A stretch of 64,000 bases of DNA from CAUZIZ01 sp965218775 (lineage in GTDB: Bacteria; Acidobacteriota; UBA6911; RPQK01; JAJDTT01). Positions 1 through 7,437 of the stretch are shown here, in pieces; within the stretch, counting starts at the first letter, position 1; every line of letters begins with the position of its first letter. The stretch spans positions 992,001-1,056,000 of the forward strand of contig CBDCLS010000006.1 of assembly GCA_965218775.1 (NCBI GenBank), given 5' to 3'. Both the position numbers and the translations under genes were made by a program. Below the pieces are notes generated by a model. It saw only the letters and a program-made list of their open reading frames with translations, had not been told where the DNA came from and did not search any database.

Positions 1-803
1 TTCGCGCGGAGCACGGGAGTCTCTTCGGAGCCGAGCTGGATCACTTCCTGTACTTCCCGCACTTCGGCAATGGGGAGACCATCAAATCCGAGCTGGTCCT
101 GCTCATCACGGGAGGCGAGGCGCACCCTCTCATCCACTTCACCGACCACCAAGGCAACCCCGTGTCCGCCGACTCCCTGGTCGAGATCACCGACACCCTG
201 ATGCTTGACGGGGACGGAGGATTGACGACGGTCGATCCCGTCCCCGCCGGCGGAGAGATCACGATCTCTACGAACGGAGCGGGAGAAGTAGTGACGGGGT
301 CCGTGAAGGTGCTCAGTGCAACCAGCATCGAGGGCTTCTTGCGCTTCACCCTGCCCTCTGGGGTTGCCGGCGTGGCCTCGGCCCGGCCGAACCACAACTT
401 CATCGTCCCGGTCCAGCTCCAGGAGGGGGGCATCAACACCGGCCTGGCGATTCACAACCTCAGCGACAGCTTGACCCGCGTCAACTGCACGTTGAGGAAA
501 GACGGTCAAGAACTGGAATCCGCGGACATCGACGAGGACCTGGGCCTCGAGGACGCGGACATGGCGCTTGCGGCCAACAGCCAGGTCGCCCAGTTCATCG
601 ACGAGCTTTTCCCCAAGTACTTCGCCACAACGCCCGCGTCGACGGACACCACCCCCTTCACCGGATCGGTGCGGTGCGGAGCTTCTTCGAGGGTTACGGC
701 AGTGGCCCTGGAGCTTGATTACCTCAGCGGCGCCGTCGGCGTCTTCACCACGCTGCCGGTCATCTCCTGGTCCTCGGGAGCCGGCTTCTTCTCCTCACCC
801 TAA
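1..803 (+). CDS. C-terminal part of a secreted/surface protein of unknown function (5' end outside window)
   Basis: The frame beginning at base 3 is open from the left edge to a TAA at 801-803 (267 codons), so the gene starts upstream. The visible part is rich in Gly, Thr, Ser and Val with alternating beta-strand-like segments. One block begins FPHFGNGETIKSELVLL, and a second opens at NHNFIVPVQLQEGG. This layout resembles the beta-sandwich repeats often found at the ends of large secreted proteins in Acidobacteriota-like genomes; that resemblance is recall, not a search. There is no catalytic motif and no membrane anchor at the C-terminus. Three hairpins follow the gene. Function unknown. Confidence 0.7.
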   Translation, partial: RAEHGSLFGAELDHFLYFPHFGNGETIKSELVLLITGGEAHPLIHFTDHQGNPVSADSLVEITDTLMLDGDGGLTTVDPVPAGGEITISTNGAGEVVTGSVKVLSATSIEGFLRFTLPSGVAGVASARPNHNFIVPVQLQEGGINTGLAIHNLSDSLTRVNCTLRKDGQELESADIDEDLGLEDADMALAANSQVAQFIDELFPKYFATTPASTDTTPFTGSVRCGASSRVTAVALELDYLSGAVGVFTTLPVISWSSGAGFFSSP

Positions 804-820
804 CCGAAGGGGTGCCCTCT

Positions 821-849
821 AGGGGCGCGGGGAATTCACCCCGCGCCCT
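821..849 (+). terminator. Strong hairpin after the secreted-protein gene
   Basis: AGGGGCGCGGGG pairs with CCCCGCGCCCT around the loop AATTCA, 17 bases after the stop codon. No T-run follows, so this may be an intrinsic terminator of weak type or an mRNA-end stabiliser. Confidence 0.55.
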
Positions 850-888
850 ATCTCCACCACAATACCCAGGCTATAATCGGAAACGGTA

Positions 889-950
889 AGGGCCGCTCAG
901 CAAAGCGGCCCTCGGGAAACGTAGAATCAAAGTAGGTTCTCTGATTCTAC
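889..950 (+). terminator. Two further hairpins upstream of the small-gene pair
   Basis: AGGGCCGC/GCGGCCCT (889-912) and GTAGAATCA/TGATTCTAC (about 921-950) form two more stem-loops between the first gene and the gene at 1001. The segment GGAAACGGTAAGGGCC before the first resembles GGAAACGATAAAGGCC before the hairpin at 2515, so the two terminator-like sites may be related copies. Confidence 0.4.
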
Positions 951-1000
951 CTTCCCCACCCGACAGACACAAGGGCGAAATTCACCCAGGAGGAGTTCAC

Positions 1001-1225
1001 GTGGACCAAAAAGAGTTTGATCAATGGATGGAATGGTCTGAAATAGCTAGTGAGCAGGACCGCATGAGACAGATGATCGTGGAGCTTCCCAAAAAAAAGC
1101 TGCGTGAATTCCTAATCCGGCTACAGGATTTGTTTGGAGACTCACTGCCAATTGGTTATCTCATGAATCACCGCGAGGAATTAGCCGATCAGATATTTGA
1201 GTTAAAGCGTTCGAGTAAGGATTGA
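1001..1225 (+). CDS. Small hypothetical protein (74 aa)
   Basis: GTG start preceded by the good ribosome site CCAGGAGGAG. The product is charged and helical, with two predicted amphipathic helices (about residues 22-42 and 52-70), no signal peptide and no recognised motif. Base composition is clearly more A+T-rich than the flanking genes, and it sits between a hairpin cluster and an IS1-type transposase, which suggests acquired DNA. It is followed 23 bases later by a second small gene with its own ribosome site, so the two are probably co-transcribed. I do not recognise the family. Confidence 0.55.
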   Translation: MDQKEFDQWMEWSEIASEQDRMRQMIVELPKKKLREFLIRLQDLFGDSLPIGYLMNHREELADQIFELKRSSKD

Positions 1226-1248
1226 CGTGCGTCCGAGGGAGGAAAGAA

Positions 1249-1512
1249 ATGCCTGACAAAAGAGTGAGTGCAGACGATCTGGCCGAATCCTTAGAAGCAT
1301 TGATGCAGAAAATAATTGAAAATGAAATCTTGATGACAGCCTTATTGGAGGCTCTTAACAGGTGGGATCCTTTGCTCACGAGAAAGATATTCCTGATACT
1401 CGCTGAGGAACCTCTTAAAAGCGATTTCAAATTCAAGGACCGCTACGAGAGTGGGCATAAGAAACTCTTGCATCGCTTCCGTTCTACTTACTTCCCTGAA
1501 GACTCCGGATGA
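1249..1512 (+). CDS. Small hypothetical protein (87 aa)
   Basis: ATG at 1249 is chosen over an in-frame TTG at 1222 because GAGGGAGG lies six bases before it. The protein is acidic at the N-terminus and basic at the C-terminus, and all-helical by composition, with no signal peptide or membrane segment. It shares the low G+C of its upstream partner. The pair could be a transferred two-gene module, but nothing in either protein identifies it as toxin-antitoxin, anti-defence or regulatory. Function unknown. Confidence 0.55.
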   Translation: MPDKRVSADDLAESLEALMQKIIENEILMTALLEALNRWDPLLTRKIFLILAEEPLKSDFKFKDRYESGHKKLLHRFRSTYFPEDSG

Positions 1513-1572
1513 ATTACCTCTGGTTTCACTCATGCAGTTAGTCTCCCATAAGGGGTAATTACTAAACCGGGG

Positions 1573-1596
1573 CTCCGGGGGCTGTCACCCCCGGAG
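1573..1596 (+). terminator. Terminator-like hairpin after the small-gene pair
   Basis: CTCCGGGGG pairs perfectly with CCCCCGGAG across the loop CTGTCA, followed by TCCTCCTC. It separates the small genes from the transposase. Confidence 0.55.
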
Positions 1597-1687
1597 TCCT
1601 CCTCAAGTCCAGTGTCGGTGTACAACACTGAACCCTTACGTAAGCGCTCATTGTGAGCCGGCCTGGAAGAAAGGTCAAGGCTCACCA

Positions 1688-2473
1688 ATGAACCTGCTTC
1701 CCCAACCCAAACAAGAACTCGTCATCCATCTGCTGCTCGAGGGCAGCTCGATCCGCTCCACGGAGCGGCTCACCGGCGTCCACCGCGACACCATCATGCG
1801 ATTGATGGTGCGGGCCGGCCTCCACTGCCAGGAGCTGATGAACGCCCATATCCGCAATCTGCCCCCTTCAGTGATCGAGGTCGACGAGGCGTGGTCCTAT
1901 GTCGGCAAGAAAGACGGCCATCTGAGCCCTGCCGAGCGGTCCGATCCCGAGGTCGGATCCCAGTGGATCTTCGTCGCCATGTGCCGCGAGTCCAAGCTGA
2001 TCCCCGCCTTCGCCCTGGGTAAAAGAACCACCGAAGTGGCCGAGGATCTCATGGGTCAACTCAGCCGCCGCCTTCGCGGACGGCCGCGCATGGTCACCGA
2101 TGCGTTCGGACCCTACCTGCAGGCCGTCGATCGCACCTTCGGGTCCGAAGTGGACTATACGATGATGACCAAGGAATTCCGGGACGGAACCGCATTCGTG
2201 CGGTCCCTGCGGATCCAGGGGAAACTCCCCGACGAGGAAGTTTCCACCAGCGGAATCGAGCGCCAGAACCTCACCCTGCGCAACTTCGTCCGGAGGCTGG
2301 CCCGAAAGACGATCTGTTTCTCGAAGAAGCTGGAGAACCTCAGAGCGGCCCTCGCGCTGCACTTCTGCTGGTACAACTTCGGGCGGGTCCACGGCACCCT
2401 GCGATGCACCCCCGCGATGGAGGCGGGACTGGCAGGTTCGGTGTGGGAGGTTGACAGGCTGTTGCCGGCTTGA
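1688..2473 (+). CDS. IS1-type DDE transposase
   Basis: 261 aa. Residues about 15-45 form a helix-turn-helix (SIRSTERLTGVHRDTIMRLM), followed by the IS1-like DDE core. The likely catalytic residues are Asp in VIEVDEAWSYVGKK, Asp in VTDAFGPYL and Glu in SGIERQNLTLR. The reading frame is intact, so the element may still be active. I could not define terminal inverted repeats or a target duplication around it. A hairpin follows at 2515-2542, and a decayed copy of its 3' end lies at 2672-2745. Family assignment rests on motif order and the DEAWSYVGKK block. Confidence 0.8.
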   Translation: MNLLPQPKQELVIHLLLEGSSIRSTERLTGVHRDTIMRLMVRAGLHCQELMNAHIRNLPPSVIEVDEAWSYVGKKDGHLSPAERSDPEVGSQWIFVAMCRESKLIPAFALGKRTTEVAEDLMGQLSRRLRGRPRMVTDAFGPYLQAVDRTFGSEVDYTMMTKEFRDGTAFVRSLRIQGKLPDEEVSTSGIERQNLTLRNFVRRLARKTICFSKKLENLRAALALHFCWYNFGRVHGTLRCTPAMEAGLAGSVWEVDRLLPA

Positions 2474-2514
2474 ATTGGGCGCTCCGCTAACCGGCGTGGT
2501 ATCCTGGAAACGAT

Positions 2515-2542
2515 AAAGGCCAGCGCTTTCACGCTGGCCTTT
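2515..2542 (+). terminator. Perfect 11-bp hairpin after the transposase
   Basis: AAAGGCCAGCG pairs with CGCTGGCCTTT around CTTTCA. The A-rich upstream and T-rich downstream edges fit a bidirectional intrinsic terminator. Confidence 0.65.
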
Positions 2543-2671
2543 AAACAAATCAACCGGAGGGCCCGAAAAAGGCCCAACAAGGAAGATCAACCCACTTCTT
2601 CCTTGTAGCAGGACTCCTGCGCCTTTGTCAAACCCTCCAGCCAACAGATTCGGATTTTGGATCGGATAGCA

Positions 2672-2745
2672 AACGCACGGCGATGGAAGCTGGCCTGGCC
2701 GGCTCGATCTGGAAGGTTGACAGGCTATTGCCGGTGGAAAATTAG
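2672..2745 (+). pseudogene. Remnant 3' end of a second IS1-type transposase
   Basis: The last 22 codons read AMEAGLAGSIWKVDRLLPVEN then a stop. This matches the C-terminus AMEAGLAGSVWEVDRLLPA of the intact transposase ending at 2473, in the same orientation. Upstream of about 2672 the similarity disappears. This is a truncated, diverged relic, so the locus has received this element family more than once. Confidence 0.7.
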
Positions 2746-2936
2746 CCGTCGACGTCCTCACCAGACCCGATCTTCTCGACGGATACCACCACGCTCTTCG
2801 GCACTGCCGCAACGACCTCGGATCCTATTTTGAAAACATAGCTGTCGCACTGCGGCTTGAATCCGTTGACGCTGTCGGCTTCGATGAGCTTGAACCCACT
2901 TTGGCCTTTGATATATCTGACACGGTACGTATTCAT
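2742..2936 (-). CDS. Small conserved-looking hypothetical protein (64 aa)
   Basis: Starts at ATG 2936. The product has an alternating hydrophobic pattern that suggests a small beta barrel (MNTYRVRYIKGQ...FKLIEADSV). There are no cysteine pairs or signal peptide. Its stop codon overlaps the end of the transposase relic on the other strand, so the 3' end may have been reshaped by insertion. The ribosome site is weak (TAGGATT). No function can be assigned. Confidence 0.4.
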   Translation of the reverse strand: MNTYRVRYIKGQSGFKLIEADSVNGFKPQCDSYVFKIGSEVVAAVPKSVVVSVEKIGSGEDVDG

Positions 2937-3074
2937 GCAGGAATCCTATCATAGTGCCAACGCCGGCGATGGACGCGAGGAGCCTCACTCCTGGACCCCC
3001 GCCGACGGCCCCTGATTCAAATTAGGACACTACCCGGCGGCGGGAAAACACCTATAATGTGGTAGGTTCGACAA

Positions 3075-3611
3075 ATGCACAGGGTCTTTTGGGTGGTTTG
3101 TTTTGTTATCGTGATGGCCGTGCCTGCCGTGGCTGGCCATTTCTTTCTCCCTTCTCGCAGTTTCTTCTACTACCGGCCCGACAACTTTCTTTACAATCAA
3201 TATGGGGCCTATTGCGGTTATTCCCACTTCTCCTATCGTCAGCCGAGTGTGGCTGTCACTCCTCTGCTTCGGCCGCGCTATAGGGTTCGGCGACCTCTGG
3301 CTCGGGCGGTGGTGGGCTCCAAGGGTGTGCGGATCATACCGACTACTTCTCAAGTGATCTTTGAAGTCGTCCCGCCCTCGGCCCTGGTCTATGTGGATGG
3401 CCGCTTGATGGGCAGCGCCAGAAGCTTTACCAATGAGGAGACGGCCTGCCCTCTAAACGAGGGAATCCACGTTCTGCGCTTGGAGGCATCCGGCTACCAG
3501 AGCTATGAGGCTGATATCGCGACGATCCCCGGTCGAACGGTTCGTCTCGATATTACTCTGGAGAGGGAGCAGGCAGACGGAGCGACTCAAGAGACGGCTG
3601 GTGTCTTCTGA
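3075..3611 (+). CDS. Exported PEGA-domain protein
   Basis: 178 aa. Residues 1-20 form a signal peptide (hydrophobic VCFVIVMAVPAVAG). A low-complexity Tyr/Arg/Pro region follows, and then a PEGA domain at about residues 95-160, with the diagnostic VPPSALVYVDG and LEASGYQSYE segments. PEGA domains are surface or periplasmic beta-sandwich modules, often on proteins that contact the cell envelope or glycans. A TATAAT hexamer lies at 3053-3058, just upstream, without a clear -35 partner. Location is probably periplasmic; its partner is unknown. Confidence 0.75.
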   Translation: MHRVFWVVCFVIVMAVPAVAGHFFLPSRSFFYYRPDNFLYNQYGAYCGYSHFSYRQPSVAVTPLLRPRYRVRRPLARAVVGSKGVRIIPTTSQVIFEVVPPSALVYVDGRLMGSARSFTNEETACPLNEGIHVLRLEASGYQSYEADIATIPGRTVRLDITLEREQADGATQETAGVF

Positions 3612-3668
3612 TCTGAAACTTGAACAAATTGTTCGCAAGTCGCGGGTTGCAGATCTGCCCGAAGACGG

Positions 3669-4556
3669 CTAGCTCCTGCTTTCCTGGAGCGCATCCCGAA
3701 CAATGGCTAGGCACTCAAGCATCTTCGGAATCGGGTTTTCCTTGTCTCCTTCGAACTCAAGAGAAAGCGGTCCATCGAACCCAATCTTCACCAGAGTAGC
3801 AAGAGTCTGTCCCACGTCCAGCTGACCTTGACCCAGGACCACGTCGTCGCCCTGCTGGTCAAAGTCCTTCAGGTGGACACCGAGAACTCGAGAACCCAAC
3901 ATTTCCAGGGCCTCAATCGGATCGACATCGGCACGTATGAAGTGTCCCAGGTCGGCGCACGCTCCGATCCTGGGGTCGAGGTCACTCACCGCCTCGAGAA
4001 TCCAATCGGGCCGGCGCCAGCGCTCGTCCTCGGGGCCGTGGTTGTGAATCGCGATCTGGACGTCATACTCCTCGACCAGCTTCTCCAGGCTGCCGAAAGC
4101 ATTCTTTCTTGGATCCGCGCTCAAGCATCTCACTCCTAGCGCCTTCCCGAATTTGAAGAAAGCCTCGTTGGCTTCGTGATCCTCGCTGAAGTGTTCCACC
4201 CCAAAGGCGTTCGTGATGAGTCCCGCCGCCGCCAGGCGCTTCTGTATTTGTTCCAACTGGGGCAGGGGAGTCGAGGTGGGCAGGTGACCCCGGTAGAGCT
4301 CTACGTAGTGGAGTCCCAAGCGGCCGGCCTGTTCCAGGAAATCATCTAGCTCCGTGAAGTGGCGCAGGGAATAACTCTGGAATCCCATGTCGAAGGGAGC
4401 ATAGGGGTTCATCCCGGTGCTGGAAACCTCGGGCTCGGGATCCGCTACTGGCGAGCAGCGGCTGAGCAGGGCCGCTGAAAGGGTTGTGCCCAGGGCCAAT
4501 CCGCCAATTTTCCCAGAGCTTTCACGGAAGAAATGTCTTCGATTTATTGGTCTCAT
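3669..4556 (-). CDS. Tat-exported sugar phosphate isomerase/epimerase-like TIM-barrel protein
   Basis: 295 aa. The N-terminus carries a twin-arginine signal (NRRHFFRESSG) and a following hydrophobic stretch ending in LSRCS, so it may be a Tat-exported lipoprotein. The rest matches the xylose-isomerase-like TIM-barrel family (AP endonuclease family 2 fold): YSLRHF at strand 1, HYVELYRGH, IAIHNHGPED, GACADLGHF, VLGVHLKDF and LSLEFEGD carry the usual His/Glu/Asp metal ligands. Members isomerise or epimerise free or phosphorylated sugars. The substrate cannot be told from sequence. Other Tat-exported sugar enzymes lie within 8 kb. Confidence 0.8.
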   Translation of the reverse strand: MRPINRRHFFRESSGKIGGLALGTTLSAALLSRCSPVADPEPEVSSTGMNPYAPFDMGFQSYSLRHFTELDDFLEQAGRLGLHYVELYRGHLPTSTPLPQLEQIQKRLAAAGLITNAFGVEHFSEDHEANEAFFKFGKALGVRCLSADPRKNAFGSLEKLVEEYDVQIAIHNHGPEDERWRRPDWILEAVSDLDPRIGACADLGHFIRADVDPIEALEMLGSRVLGVHLKDFDQQGDDVVLGQGQLDVGQTLATLVKIGFDGPLSLEFEGDKENPIPKMLECLAIVRDALQESRS

Positions 4557-4901
4557 GGTCTCGCTCCTTGGGATGAGTTGGCGAAGGCAGAGTATGGACC
4601 TGGCTCAATCCGGTTACAAGTGCTGTAAGGAGAGGCGTGGCTCACATTGGATCGTTCTGGGGGAGCTTGAGGGTGGAATCTGGATGGATTGTGCGAGCGC
4701 GGGAAGCGCCGGACGAGTTGTCCGCTCTCTCCTTGGAACTGGGTCTGATATCGCCAACACGTCACGTCGTTCGCGGCTCTGTCGGACTTGGTTTGATGTT
4801 GCCGACATCCGGCCCGGTGCTGATGTCTTCCTCAGCAACTTCGACGTTTAGACGAATCGTTCAAGTTTCGGGCCAGTAGCAAGTTTCTGGTGAATCCGGA
4901 C
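4557..4901. other. Intergenic stretch before the flagellin promoter
   Basis: No convincing gene. It contains one copy of the ~75-bp dispersed repeat (4717-4792). Short open frames on both strands have poor coding character and no ribosome sites. Confidence 0.5.
4717..4792 (+). repeat. Dispersed ~75-bp intergenic repeat, copy 1
   Basis: Contains GTCCGCTCTCTCCTTGGAAC and, 30 bp on, CGTCGTTCGCGGCTCTGTCG. The same two blocks recur at 12543-12618 (-), 14616-14690 (+), 28253-28329 (-) and 46250-46320 (+), with a partial copy at 17553. All copies are intergenic. Confidence 0.75.
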
Positions 4902-4928
4902 TACAGTTTTCCTGGTTCGCGACGATAA
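4902..4928 (+). promoter_or_regulatory. Sigma-28 (FliA) type promoter for flagellin
   Basis: TACAGTTT, an 11-base spacer, then GACGATAA. The textbook enterobacterial sigma-28 consensus is TAAAGTTT-N11-GCCGATAA, so each box matches at 7 of 8 positions with the exact spacer. It lies about 90 bases before the flagellin start. Confidence 0.75.
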
Positions 4929-4951
4929 GGCCACTGAGACACGAAGGGGTT

Positions 4952-5010
4952 GCCGGTACCCAGGAACCGGCGAGGGGCAAGGATGCCCCCTAAGAAGCTT
5001 TTCAAGGAGG
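4952..5010 (+). promoter_or_regulatory. Structured flagellin leader with CsrA-like GGA hairpins
   Basis: Hairpin 1 (4952-4971): GCCGGT/ACCGGC with loop ACCCAGGA. Hairpin 2 (4974-4989): GGGGC/GCCCC with loop AAGGAT. A third GGA is in the ribosome site AAGGAGG (5004-5010). GGA in hairpin loops plus one at the ribosome site is the hallmark of CsrA/RsmA translational control, known for Bacillus hag. Regulation by CsrA is inferred; no csrA gene is in the window. Confidence 0.6.
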
Positions 5011-5017
5011 AAAGTCA

Positions 5018-5881
5018 ATGAGCAGTACTTTCAGTGTCATCACCAACCTCCCGAGTTTGGTGGCCCAGCACAATTCCACCCAGAACCAGATGAGCTTGCA
5101 GAGAACGCTCTTCCGGCTCTCGACCGGTCAACGGTTGTTCCGGGGTGGCGAGGACCCTGCCGGCCTGGCTCTGGCGGACGGCTTGCATGCGCAGATTCGT
5201 ACCCTGGAACAGTCCATCAGAAACGCCAATGACGGCGTTGGTTTTGCCCAGGTGGCAGACAGTGGTCTGGGTCAGATTCAGAATCTGCTGGGCCGGGCAG
5301 CTTCACTGCTGTCCGAGGCGGAGTCCGACACCAACAGTTCAGGGGAGGTCGCTATTGAAACCGAGTTGCAGGAGATCTACAGGGAAATCGACCGGATTGG
5401 ATCGGCCACCTCTTTCAATGGCACCTCAGTCTTTGCCGACAGCGACGTCAACATCTTCGTTGGGGACACGCAGAACCTGACTGCGTCCAATGCGGAAATC
5501 GGGGTCAGCGGTAGCGCTCTCAGTGCGAGTGCACTGACGATTACGGTTGGCATAGGCGGCAGCGGCGGATCTTCTATCACTGTCAACATCGCCGCTAGTT
5601 CGACCGCCACTTCGATGTTGACCCAGGTGGAAGCAGCCATCGACACGGTTGCGGCCAGACGCGGTAAGTTGGGAGCTTCCATGAACCGACTCGAAAACGC
5701 AGTGTCGGTCATGCAGTCCCAGGTTCAGAATCTAACCGCTGCCGAATCACAGATTCGGGATGCGGACTTCGCCTCGGAGATCGCAAATCTGACGAAGTAC
5801 CAGATTCTGTCCCAGGTCGGTGTAGCGGCAATGGCTCAGGCCAACGCCGTACCCCAGAGCGTTCTGGCCCTCTTCCAGTAA
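5018..5881 (+). CDS. Flagellin
   Basis: 287 aa filament subunit, secreted through the flagellar export apparatus. The N-terminal D0/D1 helices (LQRTLFRLSTGQRLFRGGED, then NANDGVGFAQVAD) and C-terminal D1/D0 helices (LENAVSVMQSQ, RDADFASEIANLTKYQIL, QANAVPQSVLALFQ) are classic. The central variable region is short, about 60 residues and Ser/Gly/Thr-rich, so the subunit lacks large D2/D3 domains. AAGGAGG lies eight bases before the ATG. It is transcribed alone from a sigma-28-type promoter, with no other flagellar gene in the window and no FliS-type chaperone next to it. Confidence 0.93.
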   Translation: MSSTFSVITNLPSLVAQHNSTQNQMSLQRTLFRLSTGQRLFRGGEDPAGLALADGLHAQIRTLEQSIRNANDGVGFAQVADSGLGQIQNLLGRAASLLSEAESDTNSSGEVAIETELQEIYREIDRIGSATSFNGTSVFADSDVNIFVGDTQNLTASNAEIGVSGSALSASALTITVGIGGSGGSSITVNIAASSTATSMLTQVEAAIDTVAARRGKLGASMNRLENAVSVMQSQVQNLTAAESQIRDADFASEIANLTKYQILSQVGVAAMAQANAVPQSVLALFQ

Positions 5882-5910
5882 TAGGACGAGGCTCACGAAT
5901 TCGAGTAGGG

Positions 5911-5940
5911 GGTGAGGTCTGGGCGCAAGCCCCGACCCCG
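5911..5940 (+). terminator. Terminator-like hairpin after flagellin
   Basis: GGTC-T-GGGC, loop GCAA, GCCC-C-GACC forms a compact GNRA-capped stem, 30 bases after the flagellin stop, followed by a C/T-rich run. Confidence 0.6.
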
Positions 5941-6019
5941 CCCCGCTCTTCCCCCGGCACACCGTGAGACAATCAACGTCCCGGAAAAAAAGGGAGAGGA
6001 ACTACTCCGGATTCCTATA

Positions 6020-6247
6020 CCGAGCCGTCGCGAAGCGGCAACAGAGTTGTCTTGTAAGGCCCCCTGAACGGCGCACTTTCAGCAGGCTACCTTCCTCACA
6101 AAGCGCTTGCTGTCAAAACGTAACCCCCGCTTCTGGTGGTGGTTCCGTTTTCCCAACCCCTCGACGCAATGTCAACCTGCGCCGTTGGGAGGCCCACAGC
6201 ATTTCGGTTCGTAAAGACAACCCTTGAGCCGCTTCGCGACGGCTCGG
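6020..6247. repeat. Inverted-repeat-bounded intergenic element (~228 bp)
   Basis: CCGAGCCGTCGCGAAGCGGC at 6020-6039 is repeated as a perfect reverse complement at 6228-6247. A second inner match follows (TTGTCTT against AAGACAA). The enclosed ~190 bp hold no coding frame with support. It looks like a non-autonomous palindromic element between flagellin and apbE. No other copy was seen in this window. Confidence 0.55.
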
Positions 6248-6372
6248 ATTTTCAACCCTTCCCGAGCTCTTCATCTCTTCCATCAGCCACCCTTGATCTA
6301 GCGGCTCCGTTGAAGATAACCTAGGTCCGACTCCTGGATTGGGTTACTTCCGCGCACAAGGAGAGATGGTTC

Positions 6373-7437
6373 TTGTCCAGCAGCGTTACCAGCAGAAGAG
6401 GGTTTCTGCGTCCCCAGGCGCTTGCTTCGGTGATAGGAGCCGGGTTTGCCGAGGTTCTGCCTCCCCTTGAGAACTTTGACTCCGACCATCTGTTGCGCGC
6501 CGGCCGCGCGGCAATGGCCTGTCGATTCGAGATTCTCTTTGGATCTCGAGATCGTTTGAAGGTAATGGCGGCCCACCGGGCCCTTGACGAGGTAGCGCGG
6601 CTAGAGCGTCAGATGACCATTTTCAGTGAGGAGAGTGAGATTTCGTCCATCAATCAGGGCGCTCACCAGGGGCGGGTGACGGTGGAGCCGCGATTGCTCC
6701 AACTTCTGCGTCTCGGCTGTGATCTCTGCCGGAAGACGGGTGGCGCCTTTGATATGACCGCCAGCCCCTTGTGGCGCTGCTGGGGTTTTGCCCAACGCCG
6801 GGGCGAGGTCCCCACTGAGGAAGCACTGAATCGCGCCCTCGAATCGGTCGGTTCCCAACTGCTCGAGCTCGACGAAGAGTCTCAATCGGTCCGATTCCAT
6901 CATCCTGACCTGGAACTGAACCTGGGGGGCATCGGCAAGGGTTACGCTCTGGACCGGGCCGCTGCGATGCTGCGGGACGAGGGCCTTTCGAATGTTCTTC
7001 TCCACTTCGGGCACAGCAGCATCCTCGTCTTGGGCAATGCGCCCGGACAGGCGGGACGAGGTTGGCCGCTCAGCCTGCGTCACCCCCTGCAACGGAAGCA
7101 GAGCCTGGCCCGGATCCAGCTTCGCGATCAGGCGATGGCGACTTCCGGTGTAGGTGAGCAGTCCTTTCGGGCTGAAGGGAAGCGCTACGGTCATGTGCTC
7201 GACCCCAGAACCGGGTATCCCACAGAGAAGAATCTGAGTGCAACCGCTTTTGCCAGGACGGCTGCGGTGGCCGACGCTTTGTCAACTGCCTTCCTGGTGA
7301 TGGATCTGGAAGAAGTCCGCGAATACTGCCACAATCATCCAGGCGTGGGTGCCCTGTTGGTGCCGGCATCCGGCAGCGCCGAGATCGAAGTGCATCGTTT
7401 TGGTCTGGATCCCAGCGATGTGGAGATAATCCTTTGA
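6373..7437 (+). CDS. apbE: FAD:protein FMN transferase (ApbE family), Tat signal
   Basis: 354 aa. It attaches FMN through a phosphoester bond to Thr/Ser of periplasmic or membrane flavoproteins (for example Rnf/Nqr subunits or flavin reductases), using FAD and Mg2+. Diagnostic motifs are AAMACRFEI near residue 46, MTIFSEESEISSIN, LNLGGIGKGYALDRA, ATSGVGEQSF and HVLDPRTGYP. The N-terminus TSRRGFLRPQ followed by a hydrophobic stretch is a Tat-type signal. The TTG start at 6373 is favoured by AAGGAGAG seven bases upstream. It overlaps the following DoxX-type gene by 4 bp, so the two are translationally coupled. No obvious flavoprotein target lies next to it. Confidence 0.9.
   Translation: MSSSVTSRRGFLRPQALASVIGAGFAEVLPPLENFDSDHLLRAGRAAMACRFEILFGSRDRLKVMAAHRALDEVARLERQMTIFSEESEISSINQGAHQGRVTVEPRLLQLLRLGCDLCRKTGGAFDMTASPLWRCWGFAQRRGEVPTEEALNRALESVGSQLLELDEESQSVRFHHPDLELNLGGIGKGYALDRAAAMLRDEGLSNVLLHFGHSSILVLGNAPGQAGRGWPLSLRHPLQRKQSLARIQLRDQAMATSGVGEQSFRAEGKRYGHVLDPRTGYPTEKNLSATAFARTAAVADALSTAFLVMDLEEVREYCHNHPGVGALLVPASGSAEIEVHRFGLDPSDVEIIL

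Noticed and set aside
1001..1512. Toxin-antitoxin pair
   Set aside because: Size and coupling fit, but neither product shows a toxin fold or a DNA-binding antitoxin motif that I can recognise.
1868..2812. Long minus-strand open frame (314 codons) opposite the IS1-type transposase
   Set aside because: It is antisense to an intact DDE transposase, Pro/Gly/Arg-rich, and lacks a ribosome site or any motif.
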